Shown: positions 54,606-63,204 of the stretch, piece after piece | Numbering within the stretch: position 1 is the first letter of the stretch | How the letters are laid out: each line of letters opens with the position of its first letter | Source of the DNA: Bradyrhizobium jicamae | Lineage (GTDB): Bacteria > Pseudomonadota > Alphaproteobacteria > Rhizobiales > Xanthobacteraceae | DNA length: 64,000 nt | Direction: 5' to 3' | Assembly: GCF_018130215.1 (NCBI RefSeq) | Contig: NZ_JAFCKQ010000021.1 | Location: forward strand, 1-64,000 | Position numbers and translations under genes: made by a program | Notes under the pieces: model-generated | Databases searched by the model: none | Seen by the model: only the letters and a program-made list of their open reading frames with translations | Told to the model about the DNA's origin: nothing

Positions 54606-55439
54606 ATGAGCGATGCAACTTCTCAGACCGTCTATTTCTATGATCGTCATCCCATCTCACATGAACTCATCCTTGCGAAACTGCGCACAAGCCGTGGCCA
54701 TCTCGACGGATTGCGTCCGGAAGAGCTGTTTCCCCACGATCAGGATCATTACGGCGGGCTCGCCGCTACAGATGAACTGGCGCGAGGAGCACAGATTTGC
54801 GATGGATCGCGCGTAGCCGATTTCTGTGCGGGACTCGGCGGCACGGTGCGTTATCTGGCTCACAAATATGGAGCGGACGTCACGGGTATCGAATTGACAC
54901 CAGCGCGCGCCGCGGGTGCGCAAGAACTCACCAGGCGCGTCAACCTTCACAACACTGCGCGCATCGTCGAAGGCAACGTGATGGAGGTTCCTCTTCCTGA
55001 CGCAAGCATCGACGCTGTCCTCAGCCAGGAAGCATTTTGTCACGTTCCTGACGTGACGAGCGCAGTTGCCGAAGCTTTTCGTATTCTGAAGACAGGCGGC
55101 CGACTGGCGTTCACGGATTGGATAGCCAATCAGCCACTTGACGCTGCTGATGCGCAACTGATGTGGGAAGGAATGGCTATTCAACCTCTTCGGTCGATTG
55201 CGCAATATCGCAGTCTGGTCGAAAGCGTTGGCTTTAGGGTGCTTTCGACAAAGGATTTGACGGAAGAGTGGAGGCCCATTCTGAAGGAACGACTGGCAAT
55301 GTATCAATTGCTGCGTGAAGAAGCCCGACAGGCTGGTACCCCGATGGGGCACGATGCATTCCACGAATCTTACATCCGTTTCGTTGACCTCATTCAGGAG
55401 TGCAAGCTGGGCGGCGTAAGGATAATGGCTTCGAAGTAG
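54606..55439 (+). CDS. Class-I SAM-dependent methyltransferase (UbiE/N-methyltransferase-like)
   Basis: A 277-residue enzyme. Motif I is VADFCAGLGGTVRYLAHKYGADVTGIELT, with a motif-II/III-like IVEGNVMEVPLPDASIDAVLSQEAFCHVPD and FRILKTGGRLAFTDWI. It resembles sarcosine/dimethylglycine-type N-methyltransferases and other UbiE-like small-molecule enzymes. ATG 54606 lies about eight bases after GAGG. Substrate unknown. Confidence 0.82.
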   Translation: MSDATSQTVYFYDRHPISHELILAKLRTSRGHLDGLRPEELFPHDQDHYGGLAATDELARGAQICDGSRVADFCAGLGGTVRYLAHKYGADVTGIELTPARAAGAQELTRRVNLHNTARIVEGNVMEVPLPDASIDAVLSQEAFCHVPDVTSAVAEAFRILKTGGRLAFTDWIANQPLDAADAQLMWEGMAIQPLRSIAQYRSLVESVGFRVLSTKDLTEEWRPILKERLAMYQLLREEARQAGTPMGHDAFHESYIRFVDLIQECKLGGVRIMASK

Positions 55440-55574
55440 CGAGCATCGTCAAGGACAGCACGTATCCCAATATTGCCTGTTGGCCCGGGGCAGAAACGTA
55501 TCGAGATGTGAGGCAGCTCACTCGCTGCGGCTATTGATTGCGGTACCGTTTGGCGGCGCGGTGCAACATCCGAT

Positions 55575-55775
55575 ATGGAGACGATGATGTTTGATGCCGA
55601 TCACTGGCGAGCACGGGCCGAAGTCGCGCGGACGAAAGCAGAGTGGATCGGTCACGCTGGATACCGCGAAGGTTTCTTGAAGTTGGCAAAAGAGTACGAT
55701 CGACTAGCCGATAGTGCGGAACGCCGAACGCGATCCGAGACGATACCTCATCCATACTTTCCAGACTTGTCCTGA
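55575..55775 (+). CDS. Small unknown protein of Bradyrhizobium type
   Basis: Sixty-six residues or fewer (ATG 55575, 55584 or 55587). DADHWRARAEVARTKAEWIGHAGYREGFLKLAKEYDRLADSAERR is a pattern I recall in many short rhizobial proteins. Helical and cytoplasmic. Function unknown. Confidence 0.6.
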   Translation: METMMFDADHWRARAEVARTKAEWIGHAGYREGFLKLAKEYDRLADSAERRTRSETIPHPYFPDLS

Positions 55776-56063
55776 GATATGCGATCTGCGGCGCAAGCCG
55801 TTTACGGTCTTTATCTCGGCGCCGGTCAGCGATTTCGGCACTGTCGAACCAATCATCCGGTTGTTCATTCAGCAAGTTCATGACGTCCTGCTGAGGCAGC
55901 CGCCCGGAAAGGACGAGACGATGGGAAGAAGTCCCGCTTCTAACCGGAGATCAATTGCAAGACGACAAACAGCGATTCGAAAAGCAATTGAGTACACCAT
56001 TGCTACGACGAGCCTCGGAATGGCCGCTGTTTGAGAAGCCGCCCGTGTCGTTGCGTTCGATGC
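55776..56063. other. Intergenic region, nothing recognised
   Basis: About 290 bases between the small protein and the AbiEii relic. The missing body of the AbiEii toxin gene would have occupied this side. No toxin-like sequence is found here, so the deletion endpoint lies near 56064-56118. Confidence 0.4.
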
Positions 56064-56288
56064 TCACATCGGAGGGCTGCATCCGACCTCTTTGGATGAG
56101 AGGTACCAGCGATGCGGGGACGTGCCGCCCTTCAACTGAAAGGTATGGTCGAGCTGCTGGAGTCCACGCAGGCAATGCATGATCCAGTAGTCTTTTTCGA
56201 CGAGTGCTGGATCAATGCTCTTCTCCTCCGCCACGATCCGGATTAGGTCCGCGAACTCAGGATGGTTGTGAAGGTACTCACGCGGCAT
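56064..56288 (-). pseudogene. Truncated AbiEii toxin
   Basis: The minus-strand frame begins MPREYLHNHPEFADLIRIVA and continues KSIDPALVEKDYWIMHCL to FQLKGGTS, the unmistakable start of AbiEii nucleotidyltransferase toxins. It then turns into unrelated residues and stops, with no GSxxxxxDxD-type catalytic region. Only about 57 of roughly 300 residues remain. Its ATG lies 11 bases inside the end of the antitoxin gene, the native coupling. Confidence 0.85.
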
Positions 56289-56883
56289 GATGCAGCCCGG
56301 CCGGCTCGAGCGTGCGCCGGAACAGCTGCTTGGTCCGTTCACTGCCATAGTCACGCACGGCACGACGCAAGCGCGGGCTATTCGATACCGCCACGCGCTC
56401 GGTCACGCGCTTCAGGACCTCATCCTTCGCTTCAGCGAGTTGATCAAGGTTGTTGACGAGATCGACCAGAAGAAATTCTTTGGTGAGATTCTTCGGAAAG
56501 CGCGGCTTCACCCTGAAGGCAAACTTGCGGCTGCCCAGTTGAAAGTCACCATGACGCTTGTGGTTGTAGACGACTGTCTTGTCATAGAGTTGCGTCGTTC
56601 CCAATCCGAGACTGTTGTGCGCGTTGGGCGACGCTAGCAGAAATCGGTCGTCCTTCAGGAATGCGCCGACAACGTCCTTGTCGGAGGCGGGTGCGGGACC
56701 GAAAGCGGTCTCCTTCGGGAAGACGTAGAGACCGCCTGACAGTTTTCTCAGAACGCCCTGCTCAACCAGTTGCCTAAGATGCCGGTCGACAGACTTCGAC
56801 CACCGAGCGAGATCGGCGCGTCGGTAGGCGTGGCCCGGTTTCAGATGGCGTTTGAGTTCGTCGAGCTTCGTCACGCTCGACAA
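56278..56883 (-). CDS. AbiEi-type antitoxin (type IV toxin-antitoxin), apparently orphan
   Basis: A 201-residue protein with an N-terminal winged helix (SVTKLDELKRHLKPGHAYRRADLARWSKSVDRHLRQLVEQGVLRKLSGGLYVFPKE) and the C-terminal antitoxin domain (DRFLLASPNAHNSLGLGTTQLYDKTVVYNHKRHG). AbiEi proteins repress their own operon and counter the AbiEii nucleotidyltransferase. The gene is intact, but its toxin partner directly downstream is truncated. The upstream region (56884-56972) is AT-rich and probably holds the promoter. Confidence 0.85.
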   Translation of the reverse strand: MSSVTKLDELKRHLKPGHAYRRADLARWSKSVDRHLRQLVEQGVLRKLSGGLYVFPKETAFGPAPASDKDVVGAFLKDDRFLLASPNAHNSLGLGTTQLYDKTVVYNHKRHGDFQLGSRKFAFRVKPRFPKNLTKEFLLVDLVNNLDQLAEAKDEVLKRVTERVAVSNSPRLRRAVRDYGSERTKQLFRRTLEPAGLHHAA

Positions 56884-56972
56884 TATAGGCCAAAAACGAC
56901 CCTTTTTGCAAGCTTTATCATTGAAAAATCATGCAAATATAAATGTAAGTAACTGAATTATAGATATTTTTA

Positions 56973-57600
56973 TCAATGGAGTGTCGTAAATAAACCCACA
57001 TAGGGCCCGCAAGCCAATTTCTTCCAGTGAATTTCTCGGGGCGGCTGTAAACGAAAAAAAGGAAAGAGGGGGCCCGTCAGAGCGTCCTCTCCAGAACCCG
57101 CAAGCCTTTCGGTTTGACGGGCGAACTTCGCCGTCATGTCGGTCTCACGCCGCAACCGTTCCCAAGCGATCAGGGAGGCGGTGGCGGGTGAGCGAAGGTC
57201 CATCTCGGCGGCCTTGCGTCTGAACGCGATCAATTCCTCGAAGGTTGCCGTCGGCGTTTCGCGATCAGACGAGCGCAGCCCTATTTTGGCAAATGGATTG
57301 ACAGGGGCAGCCGGCCGTGGGTTCCGGCGCGCGCAGACGTTCCAGGCGCGACGGCATGACATCATGGCGTGGTTGACTGTGGTACGCCGCTCTCGCTCGA
57401 CGAGATTACCGTTGCGGTCTTTTACCTTCATACCAACAGCTTCTCGTAGAGGTCATCGGTCAAATCCGTGTCGATTGAGGTTAGGGGCTTTTCGCCGATC
57501 CGCCTCGTCGCCCGTCTGACTCCCAGCTTGTCGGCAGCGTAGCCGCCATGTGCAAAGCCGCGGGGCGACGATGGATTGCACCACCGCACACACCGAAGAC
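56973..57600 (-). pseudogene. Phage-type integrase with frameshift and truncation
   Basis: Reading the minus strand, FAHGGYAADKLGVRRATRRI followed by GEKPLTSIDTDLTDDLYEKLLV is one frame. MKVKDRNGNLVERERRTTVNHAMMSCRRAWN, NPFAKIGL and ATFEELIAFRRKAAEMDLRS follow in another. At the break near 57431, restoring a single G would give LLVWKVKDRNG, so this is a one-base deletion. The catalytic C-terminal half (R...HxxR...Y) is missing. Confidence 0.75.
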
Positions 57601-57776
57601 GGTGCATTCGGAGAACCTCTTGGCGAGCGCTCGATAGAAATCTGGCGTCTCCCGCTTGCCTCTTGATGTCTTTGTCGGTCGATGGGCCTCAATCGAGCTG
57701 CGCCAGTTCTGCCGGCAATTTGTACCGCCTAATCAATGCTCTACGTGAAAGTTAAGGTTGCGACGCCTGATGCAAC

Positions 57777-57806
57777 TTGACGCGCCCAAGTATATTAGTC
57801 TATTTA
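57777..57806 (+). promoter_or_regulatory. Possible promoter of the molybdenum-hydroxylase operon
   Basis: TTGACG (57777-57782), an 18-base spacer and TATTTA (57801-57806), 77 bases before the hydratase start. A further TATATT lies between them. Weak sigma-70-like match; no regulator gene is seen next to it. Confidence 0.35.
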
Positions 57807-57882
57807 TGCAAGTAACAAATGGATGCCGGTTACGCGTGGGAAAATCCGCAGAACTCGCCGGCTGTGCGCCAGAGAGGATACA

Positions 57883-58656
57883 TTGGAGGAAATTCGTATC
57901 GAGCGACGTGGAAGTACCGTCCACGTCATTCTGAACCGGCCCTTGGTAAAGAATGCCGTCACGCTCGCGATGTGGCGCGAATTGGCCGCGATTTTTGCGG
58001 ACTTCGCCGAAGACCGTGAGGTCCGCGGCGTCGTCCTCCGGGGAGTGGGCAAGGACTTTTCCGTTGGGGCTGATATTTCCGAGTTCGAGACAATCAGAGA
58101 AGATCGTCATCAGGCTGCTGCTTACGAGGTCGCCGTCGACGGCTGCTCGGGCGCGATCGCTGCGCTCGGAAAACCCGTGGTGGCCGCAATCTCCGGCTAC
58201 TGCCTCGGGGGCGGTTGTCATCTCGCGCTCGCGTGCGATTTCCGCTTTGGCGATCGCACCGCTACGATCGGCATACCCTCGGCGAAATTGTCGATCGTGT
58301 ATGGTGTGCACAGCGTGCAGCGTCTGCTCGCCTTAACGGGCGTGTCCAATGCAAAGCGGGTGCTCTATTCGGCGGACCGCTACATGGCCGAGCAGGCGAT
58401 GTCGATGGGCCTACTCGACGAGTTGCACGACGACGTGAATGCTGCGGCTGAAACATTCCTGGACCGGCTTGCGATCAACGCACCGCTTTCGATCGCGGGC
58501 GCCAAGTACATGCTGCACGGCCTTTCGATGGGGGCCGGCGCGCTCGATCTGACGGCAGCGCAGGGGCTCATCGATGCAGCCTCCGACAGCGAGGATTTCA
58601 AAGAGGGCCGGCGGGCTTTCGCGGAGAAGCGATCGCCCCGGTTTCGCGGTGAGTAG
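57883..58656 (+). CDS. Enoyl-CoA hydratase/isomerase family protein
   Basis: A 257-residue crotonase-fold protein. GVGKDFSVGADISEFE forms the oxyanion hole, and GYCLGGGCHLALACDFRFGDRTATIGIPSAKLSI carries the second part with the acid/base position. TTG 57883 is chosen because GAGAGGA lies about five bases upstream; an in-frame ATG at 57823 has none. It heads the operon of the molybdenum hydroxylase. Crotonases hydrate or isomerise CoA thioesters; the substrate here is unknown. Confidence 0.82.
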   Translation: MEEIRIERRGSTVHVILNRPLVKNAVTLAMWRELAAIFADFAEDREVRGVVLRGVGKDFSVGADISEFETIREDRHQAAAYEVAVDGCSGAIAALGKPVVAAISGYCLGGGCHLALACDFRFGDRTATIGIPSAKLSIVYGVHSVQRLLALTGVSNAKRVLYSADRYMAEQAMSMGLLDELHDDVNAAAETFLDRLAINAPLSIAGAKYMLHGLSMGAGALDLTAAQGLIDAASDSEDFKEGRRAFAEKRSPRFRGE

Positions 58657-58703
58657 GGCCGGATAGTTAGAGAAGAACCTTTGAAGGGAGTTGGAGGGCG
58701 TCG

Positions 58704-59564
58704 ATGAAGCCTGCCAAATTCGATTATGTATCACCATCGACGGTGGAGGCTGCCGTAGAGGCACTTGTCGCTTCGAATGGTGAGGGAAAGGTGCTGGCGG
58801 GCGGTCAGAGCCTGCTGCCGCTCCTCAACTTCCGGATGGCTCGTCCGACCATACTGGTCGACCTCAACGGCATCGAGGGATTATCGTACATCGAAGATCG
58901 CGGTGACCGCATCGCCATCGGCGCACTGACGCGCCACCGAGAGCTCGAACATTCGCCGCTGATCGCCTCGAAGCTGCCGGTGATGTCGGCAGCGATGCGG
59001 CATGTCGCGCACCTTGCGATCCGCAACCGCGGCACCATCGGTGGCAGTCTGTCCCATGCGGATCCCGCCGCCGAACTGCCGATGCTCGCGACATTCTATG
59101 ATGCCAAAATCCTGGTCCAGGGGCCTTCGGGCCGCCGCACGATCGGTCCGGAGGAATTCTTCGTCGATGCTCTGACGAACTGCCTTGAGCCGGAAGAGAT
59201 TGTGGTGGAAGTCGAGTTTCCGGTCCTGAAGCAGAGCGGCTGGGCGTTCGAGGAGGTCGCGCACCGCTTCGGCGACTTCGCGCTCGCCAGCATCGCCGTC
59301 TCCGTCCTGCATGGGCCATCTGGATTAGAGGCCGCGCACGTCGCGGTGATGGGCGTAGCGGACACGCCGCGACGACTGAAAGAGGCGGAGCAGGCACTCG
59401 TCGCGATGGAACTCGACGACCGGACTCCCGATCGATTCTCCGAGGTCGTCGTGTCCCAGGTCTCGCCGAATGGCGATCTCCATGCGTCGGCCGACTATCG
59501 CAGGCATCTCCTGGGACAGCTGGCGAAGCGCGCGTTGCAGACGGCATTGGCGACGAAGGGCTGA
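58704..59564 (+). CDS. Molybdenum hydroxylase FAD subunit (CoxM-like)
   Basis: A 286-residue FAD-binding subunit of xanthine-oxidase-family dehydrogenases. FAD motifs are AGGQSLLPLLNFRMARP and RNRGTIGGSLSHADPAAELP. It belongs with the iron-sulfur subunit at 59569 and the molybdopterin subunit at 60802, which together form the enzyme. It passes electrons onward from the two [2Fe-2S] centres. ATG 58704 follows GGAGGGC. Confidence 0.9.
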   Translation: MKPAKFDYVSPSTVEAAVEALVASNGEGKVLAGGQSLLPLLNFRMARPTILVDLNGIEGLSYIEDRGDRIAIGALTRHRELEHSPLIASKLPVMSAAMRHVAHLAIRNRGTIGGSLSHADPAAELPMLATFYDAKILVQGPSGRRTIGPEEFFVDALTNCLEPEEIVVEVEFPVLKQSGWAFEEVAHRFGDFALASIAVSVLHGPSGLEAAHVAVMGVADTPRRLKEAEQALVAMELDDRTPDRFSEVVVSQVSPNGDLHASADYRRHLLGQLAKRALQTALATKG

Positions 59565-59568
59565 TCAG

Positions 59569-60051
59569 ATGACGACCAACGTATCAGTGACTGTGAACGG
59601 CGAGAGGTACGATGTACCGGACGTCGAGCCGCGCATGCTGCTTTCCGACTTCCTGCGGGATCGGTTGGGTTTGACGGGTACGCACGTCGGATGCGAGCAC
59701 GGGGTGTGCGGGGCCTGCACGATCCTGGTGAATGGTGACAGCGTGCGGTCCTGCCTGATGTTGGCCGTCCAGAGTAACGGCAAGGAGATCGTCACGGTCG
59801 AAGGACTTGGCTCACCGGAGCATCTCAATGAGCTGCAGGCTCAGTTCCGCGAGCATCACGGGCTGCAGTGCGGTTTCTGCACGCCGGGCATGTTGATGAC
59901 CGGCGAAGATCTGCTGCGGAAGTATCCGCTCGCAACCGACGAAGATATCCGGGAAGGGCTCTCCGGCAATCTATGCCGCTGCACCGGTTATCAGAACATC
60001 GTGGCGGCGATCAGAAGTGCCGCCGCAAAGCGCTCGGAGAAGGCGTCATGA
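59569..60051 (+). CDS. Molybdenum hydroxylase [2Fe-2S] subunit (CoxS-like)
   Basis: A 160-residue subunit with a plant-ferredoxin cluster (GCEHGVCGACTILVNG) and a second cluster domain (CGFCTPGML, CRCTGYQ). Both full sets of Cys ligands are present. It begins five bases after the FAD subunit stop and overlaps the MBL-fold gene by four bases. Confidence 0.95.
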   Translation: MTTNVSVTVNGERYDVPDVEPRMLLSDFLRDRLGLTGTHVGCEHGVCGACTILVNGDSVRSCLMLAVQSNGKEIVTVEGLGSPEHLNELQAQFREHHGLQCGFCTPGMLMTGEDLLRKYPLATDEDIREGLSGNLCRCTGYQNIVAAIRSAAAKRSEKAS

Positions 60052-60809
60052 AGTTGAATTTCCTGCCCGCGGGCCGCCTCCGCATGAAGAAGAGCATCTA
60101 CGTGCCGGGTGCGGACCGCAGCGAAACTATCGATCTTCCCGTCAGCTGCACGCTGATTCGGCACAAGCAGGGCAACGTGCTGTTCGATACCGGTTGTCAT
60201 CCCTCTGTGGTCGATGACGCCGAGGGCCGCTGGGGACCACTCGCCAAGGTCATGAGACCGATGATGAACGCAAGCGAGACCTTGCTGCCGAGCCTCGCTT
60301 GTACCGGGCTCAAGCCCGGCGATATTGATATCGTCGTGAATTCCCATTTCCACCCCGACCACTGCGGCTGCAATCAGTTCTTCAAGAAGGCAACAATATT
60401 CGCTCACGCGAAGGAGATCGAAGCTGCCAGGGCTCCGGGTGCCGAGGCGGTGGGCTACCTGAAAGCCGACTGGGACTACGGACAGGCGATCGAGCCCGTG
60501 AGCGGGGAGAAGGATTTGTTCGGGGACTCCAGCCTCGTACTGGTGCCGCTACCAGGCCACACGCCGGGGATGCTCGGAGCGCTCGTTGGGCTCGACCGTG
60601 AAGGCCAGTTCCTGCTCGCCTCCGACGCAGTCAGCCTGCGGCAGAATCTCGATGCCGACGCCGCTCCGCGGAACACTTGGAACGTCGAGCAACAGTTGCG
60701 GACCTTCGAGGAGATCAGGCGAATCGAGAAGAGCGGGGCCACCGTCATCTGTGGCCATGACGACCAGCAGTGGCAGGGCTTGCGCAAAGGATCAGAAGGC
60801 TATGAATAG
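60048..60809 (+). CDS. MBL-fold hydrolase (N-acyl homoserine lactonase-like)
   Basis: A 253-residue metallo-beta-lactamase-fold protein with the zinc motif HFHPDHCG, PGHTPGM and a later Asp/His in ASDAVSL and ICGHDDQ. N-terminal PAGRLRMKKSIYVPGADRSE and VLFDTGCHPSV resemble the AiiA-like lactonase family. It is placed inside a molybdenum-hydroxylase operon (between small and large subunit), so it more likely opens a lactone or hydrolyses an ester formed in that pathway than degrades quorum signals. Overlaps neighbours on both sides. Confidence 0.82.
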   Translation: MKLNFLPAGRLRMKKSIYVPGADRSETIDLPVSCTLIRHKQGNVLFDTGCHPSVVDDAEGRWGPLAKVMRPMMNASETLLPSLACTGLKPGDIDIVVNSHFHPDHCGCNQFFKKATIFAHAKEIEAARAPGAEAVGYLKADWDYGQAIEPVSGEKDLFGDSSLVLVPLPGHTPGMLGALVGLDREGQFLLASDAVSLRQNLDADAAPRNTWNVEQQLRTFEEIRRIEKSGATVICGHDDQQWQGLRKGSEGYE

Positions 60810-63204
60810 CGATCGACGCGCAGGCCCCTCCGACGTCCTGAGACCTCGAAATGTGGGTGCGCCGATCAAGCGCACAGAAGACCCGCGTCTTCTGACCGGG
60901 AACGGCGAATACACTGCGGACCGGAAGCCTGACCGACCCCTCCATCTTGCATTCCTTCGTAGCGGTCAGCCGCATGCGCGGATCGCCCGCATCGATACCG
61001 CCGCAGCGCAGGCGGCGCCGGGTGTGTCGGCCGTTCTCACAGCTGAGGACATTGCCGACGATTTCAAGCCGGTGATCCCGTTCTCGCGGATGCCGAGTTA
61101 CTACGCGACCCCAATCGTGCCACTAGCTTCCGGCAAGGTCCGATATGTCGGCGAGGCCGTCGTCGCGGTCGTCGCGACCTCACGTTACCTTGCCGAAGAC
61201 GCACTTGAATTGATCGATGTCGAGTACGAACCGCTTGGCGCGATTTCCCGCGCGGAATCGGCCGTCGTCGACGACGCGCCGCTTCTTCATGAGGCTGCCG
61301 GCACCAACGTGCTGATTGCTCGTGAATTCAAGAAGGGCGATGTTGCGGCTGATCTGAAGGCCGCTGCAGTTAGGGTAGGCGGCCGCTTCGAAATGACGCG
61401 CAAGGCGCCGCTCGCGATGGAGCCGCGGAGCTACACCGCCGAGTACGACAAGCGTCGCGACGCCATCACGCTCTACACGTCCTCGAACATTCCCGGGATC
61501 GTTCGCGATGCGGTCTCGGAATCGCTTGATCTTCCGGGGCACCGCCTGCGGGTGGTTGCGCCCGACGTCGGTGGGAGCTTTGGGTCCAAAGGGTCGCTCT
61601 ATCCGGAGGAACTCCTGATCTGCATCACGGCGCGCAAGCTTCGCCGATCGGTCAAATGGACCGCGGACAGGCTCGAAGACGTCAGCAGTAGCAGCCAGGC
61701 CTTCGCCGAGGTCGTCGATGCGGAGATGGGGTTCGACAAGAATGGCGTCGCCACCTCGCTGCAAGCGGACGTAATCGGAGACGTGGGCGCTTACTCGATC
61801 TATCCCTGGACCTGCGGTCTGGAGCCTGTCCAGGTCGTGAGCTTCCTGCCGGGCCCGTACAAGATCGGGTCGTACAGGGGCGCGGTGCGCGGCGTTGCGA
61901 CCTGCAAGCCTCCGACCGGCCCCTACCGGGGGGTCGGTCGGCCGATCGCGACTTTCGTCGCCGAGCGTCTGATGGACCTCGGGGCCAGGGCGCTCGGGAT
62001 CGATCCGCTCGAGATCAGACGTCGCAATCTGGTTCGAGCCGAGGAGTTTCCATATCGGATCGCCTCCGGAATCATCTGGGACAAAACTGGCTTTATCGAG
62101 TGTCTGGAAGCAGCGGCCGAAGCGGCTGGTTATGACCAACTCCGGAGAGAGCAGGCCGAGGCACGCAACCAGGGACGTCTGTTCGGTATTGGCATCGCTT
62201 CCTACGCGGAATTGACGGGTATCGGCTCGCGGATCGCCGTGGCGCCAGGCATGCCGATCAATACGGGCTCAGAAACGGCGAAGATTACGATCGACTCGAC
62301 GGGCGCCATCACCGCCGCATTTGGTGTCGCTTCCCACGGCCAAGGCCTTGAGACCACGTTGGCCCAGATCGTGGCCGACGACCTCGGAGCCCGGTTCGAG
62401 GATGTTCGGGTCATCCAGGGAGATAGCGACGAGGTGCCGATGTCGACCGGAACCTACGCGAGCCGCAGCGCAGTGCTTGGAGGCGGCGCGGCGAAGCACG
62501 CGGCGAAAATCCTTCAGGAGAAAATCCAGCGCGTCGCCTCGCACCTCCTGGAAGCCAACGCTGACGACATCGAGGTGACCGACGGTAAGGCCATCGTACT
62601 CGGTACCGATCGCATGGTGACGTTCAAACAGATCGCCAAGGCCGTCTATTCCGACATGAAGACGCTGCCGGTCGATGCCCGCGACGAATTGAGCGCGACC
62701 TACACCTACGATCCAATTAATGGGACGACCGCGGCCGCCACCCACATTGCCGCGGTAGAGATCGATCCAGCGACCTGCTTCGTGCAAATCCTGAAGTTCG
62801 TCGTCGCCGAAGATTGCGGCCGGATCATCAACCCGATGATCGTCGACGGGCAGGTGCACGGTGGAGTGGCGCAAGGCATCGGTGCCGCGCTGCTCGAGGA
62901 ATTGATCTACGACGAAGATGGCCAGCTTCTGACCGCCAGCCTCGTGGACTACGTCATCCCGTCCGCGCCCGAGGTGCCGGTCATGAACGTGGTCCATGTC
63001 GAGAGCGAGTCTGCTGTTACGGGCGGCTTCCGAGGCATGGGCGAGGGCGGCACGATCGGCGCGCCGGCGGCGATTGCGAATGCGATCGCCGATGCGCTCT
63101 CGCCGCTGAATATCGACATCTCCATCCTTCCAATGACGCCAGAACGCGTTTTCCAACTGATGGAAAAAGCCAAGCCTAAATCGAAAGGAAACGCTGATGA
63201 ATAA
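60802..63204 (+). CDS. Molybdenum hydroxylase large subunit (CoxL-like, form II)
   Basis: An 800-residue molybdopterin-binding subunit. GSFGSKGSLYPEE, PPTGPYRGVGRPIATFVAERLMD, TGIGSRIAV and the final active-site Glu in GMGEGGTIGAPAAIANAIADAL are present. The active-site loop PYRGVGR is of the form-II (AYRGAGR) type, not AYxCSFR of true carbon monoxide dehydrogenase, so it hydroxylates an organic carbon, perhaps an aromatic or N-heterocyclic compound. ATG 60802 overlaps the MBL gene by eight bases. Confidence 0.92.
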   Translation: MNSDRRAGPSDVLRPRNVGAPIKRTEDPRLLTGNGEYTADRKPDRPLHLAFLRSGQPHARIARIDTAAAQAAPGVSAVLTAEDIADDFKPVIPFSRMPSYYATPIVPLASGKVRYVGEAVVAVVATSRYLAEDALELIDVEYEPLGAISRAESAVVDDAPLLHEAAGTNVLIAREFKKGDVAADLKAAAVRVGGRFEMTRKAPLAMEPRSYTAEYDKRRDAITLYTSSNIPGIVRDAVSESLDLPGHRLRVVAPDVGGSFGSKGSLYPEELLICITARKLRRSVKWTADRLEDVSSSSQAFAEVVDAEMGFDKNGVATSLQADVIGDVGAYSIYPWTCGLEPVQVVSFLPGPYKIGSYRGAVRGVATCKPPTGPYRGVGRPIATFVAERLMDLGARALGIDPLEIRRRNLVRAEEFPYRIASGIIWDKTGFIECLEAAAEAAGYDQLRREQAEARNQGRLFGIGIASYAELTGIGSRIAVAPGMPINTGSETAKITIDSTGAITAAFGVASHGQGLETTLAQIVADDLGARFEDVRVIQGDSDEVPMSTGTYASRSAVLGGGAAKHAAKILQEKIQRVASHLLEANADDIEVTDGKAIVLGTDRMVTFKQIAKAVYSDMKTLPVDARDELSATYTYDPINGTTAAATHIAAVEIDPATCFVQILKFVVAEDCGRIINPMIVDGQVHGGVAQGIGAALLEELIYDEDGQLLTASLVDYVIPSAPEVPVMNVVHVESESAVTGGFRGMGEGGTIGAPAAIANAIADALSPLNIDISILPMTPERVFQLMEKAKPKSKGNADE

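Noticed and set aside
56905..56937. TTTGCA/TGCAAA inverted repeat upstream of abiEi as an operator
   Set aside because: Six-base arms with a 21-base gap in AT-rich DNA are too weak to call.
60048..60809. Quorum-quenching lactonase role for the MBL protein
   Set aside because: Family resemblance exists, but the position inside a hydroxylase operon argues for a catabolic role; kept only as a family name.
60802..63204. Reading the large subunit as true carbon monoxide dehydrogenase
   Set aside because: The active-site loop is PYRGVGR, not AYxCSFR, so CO oxidation is unlikely.
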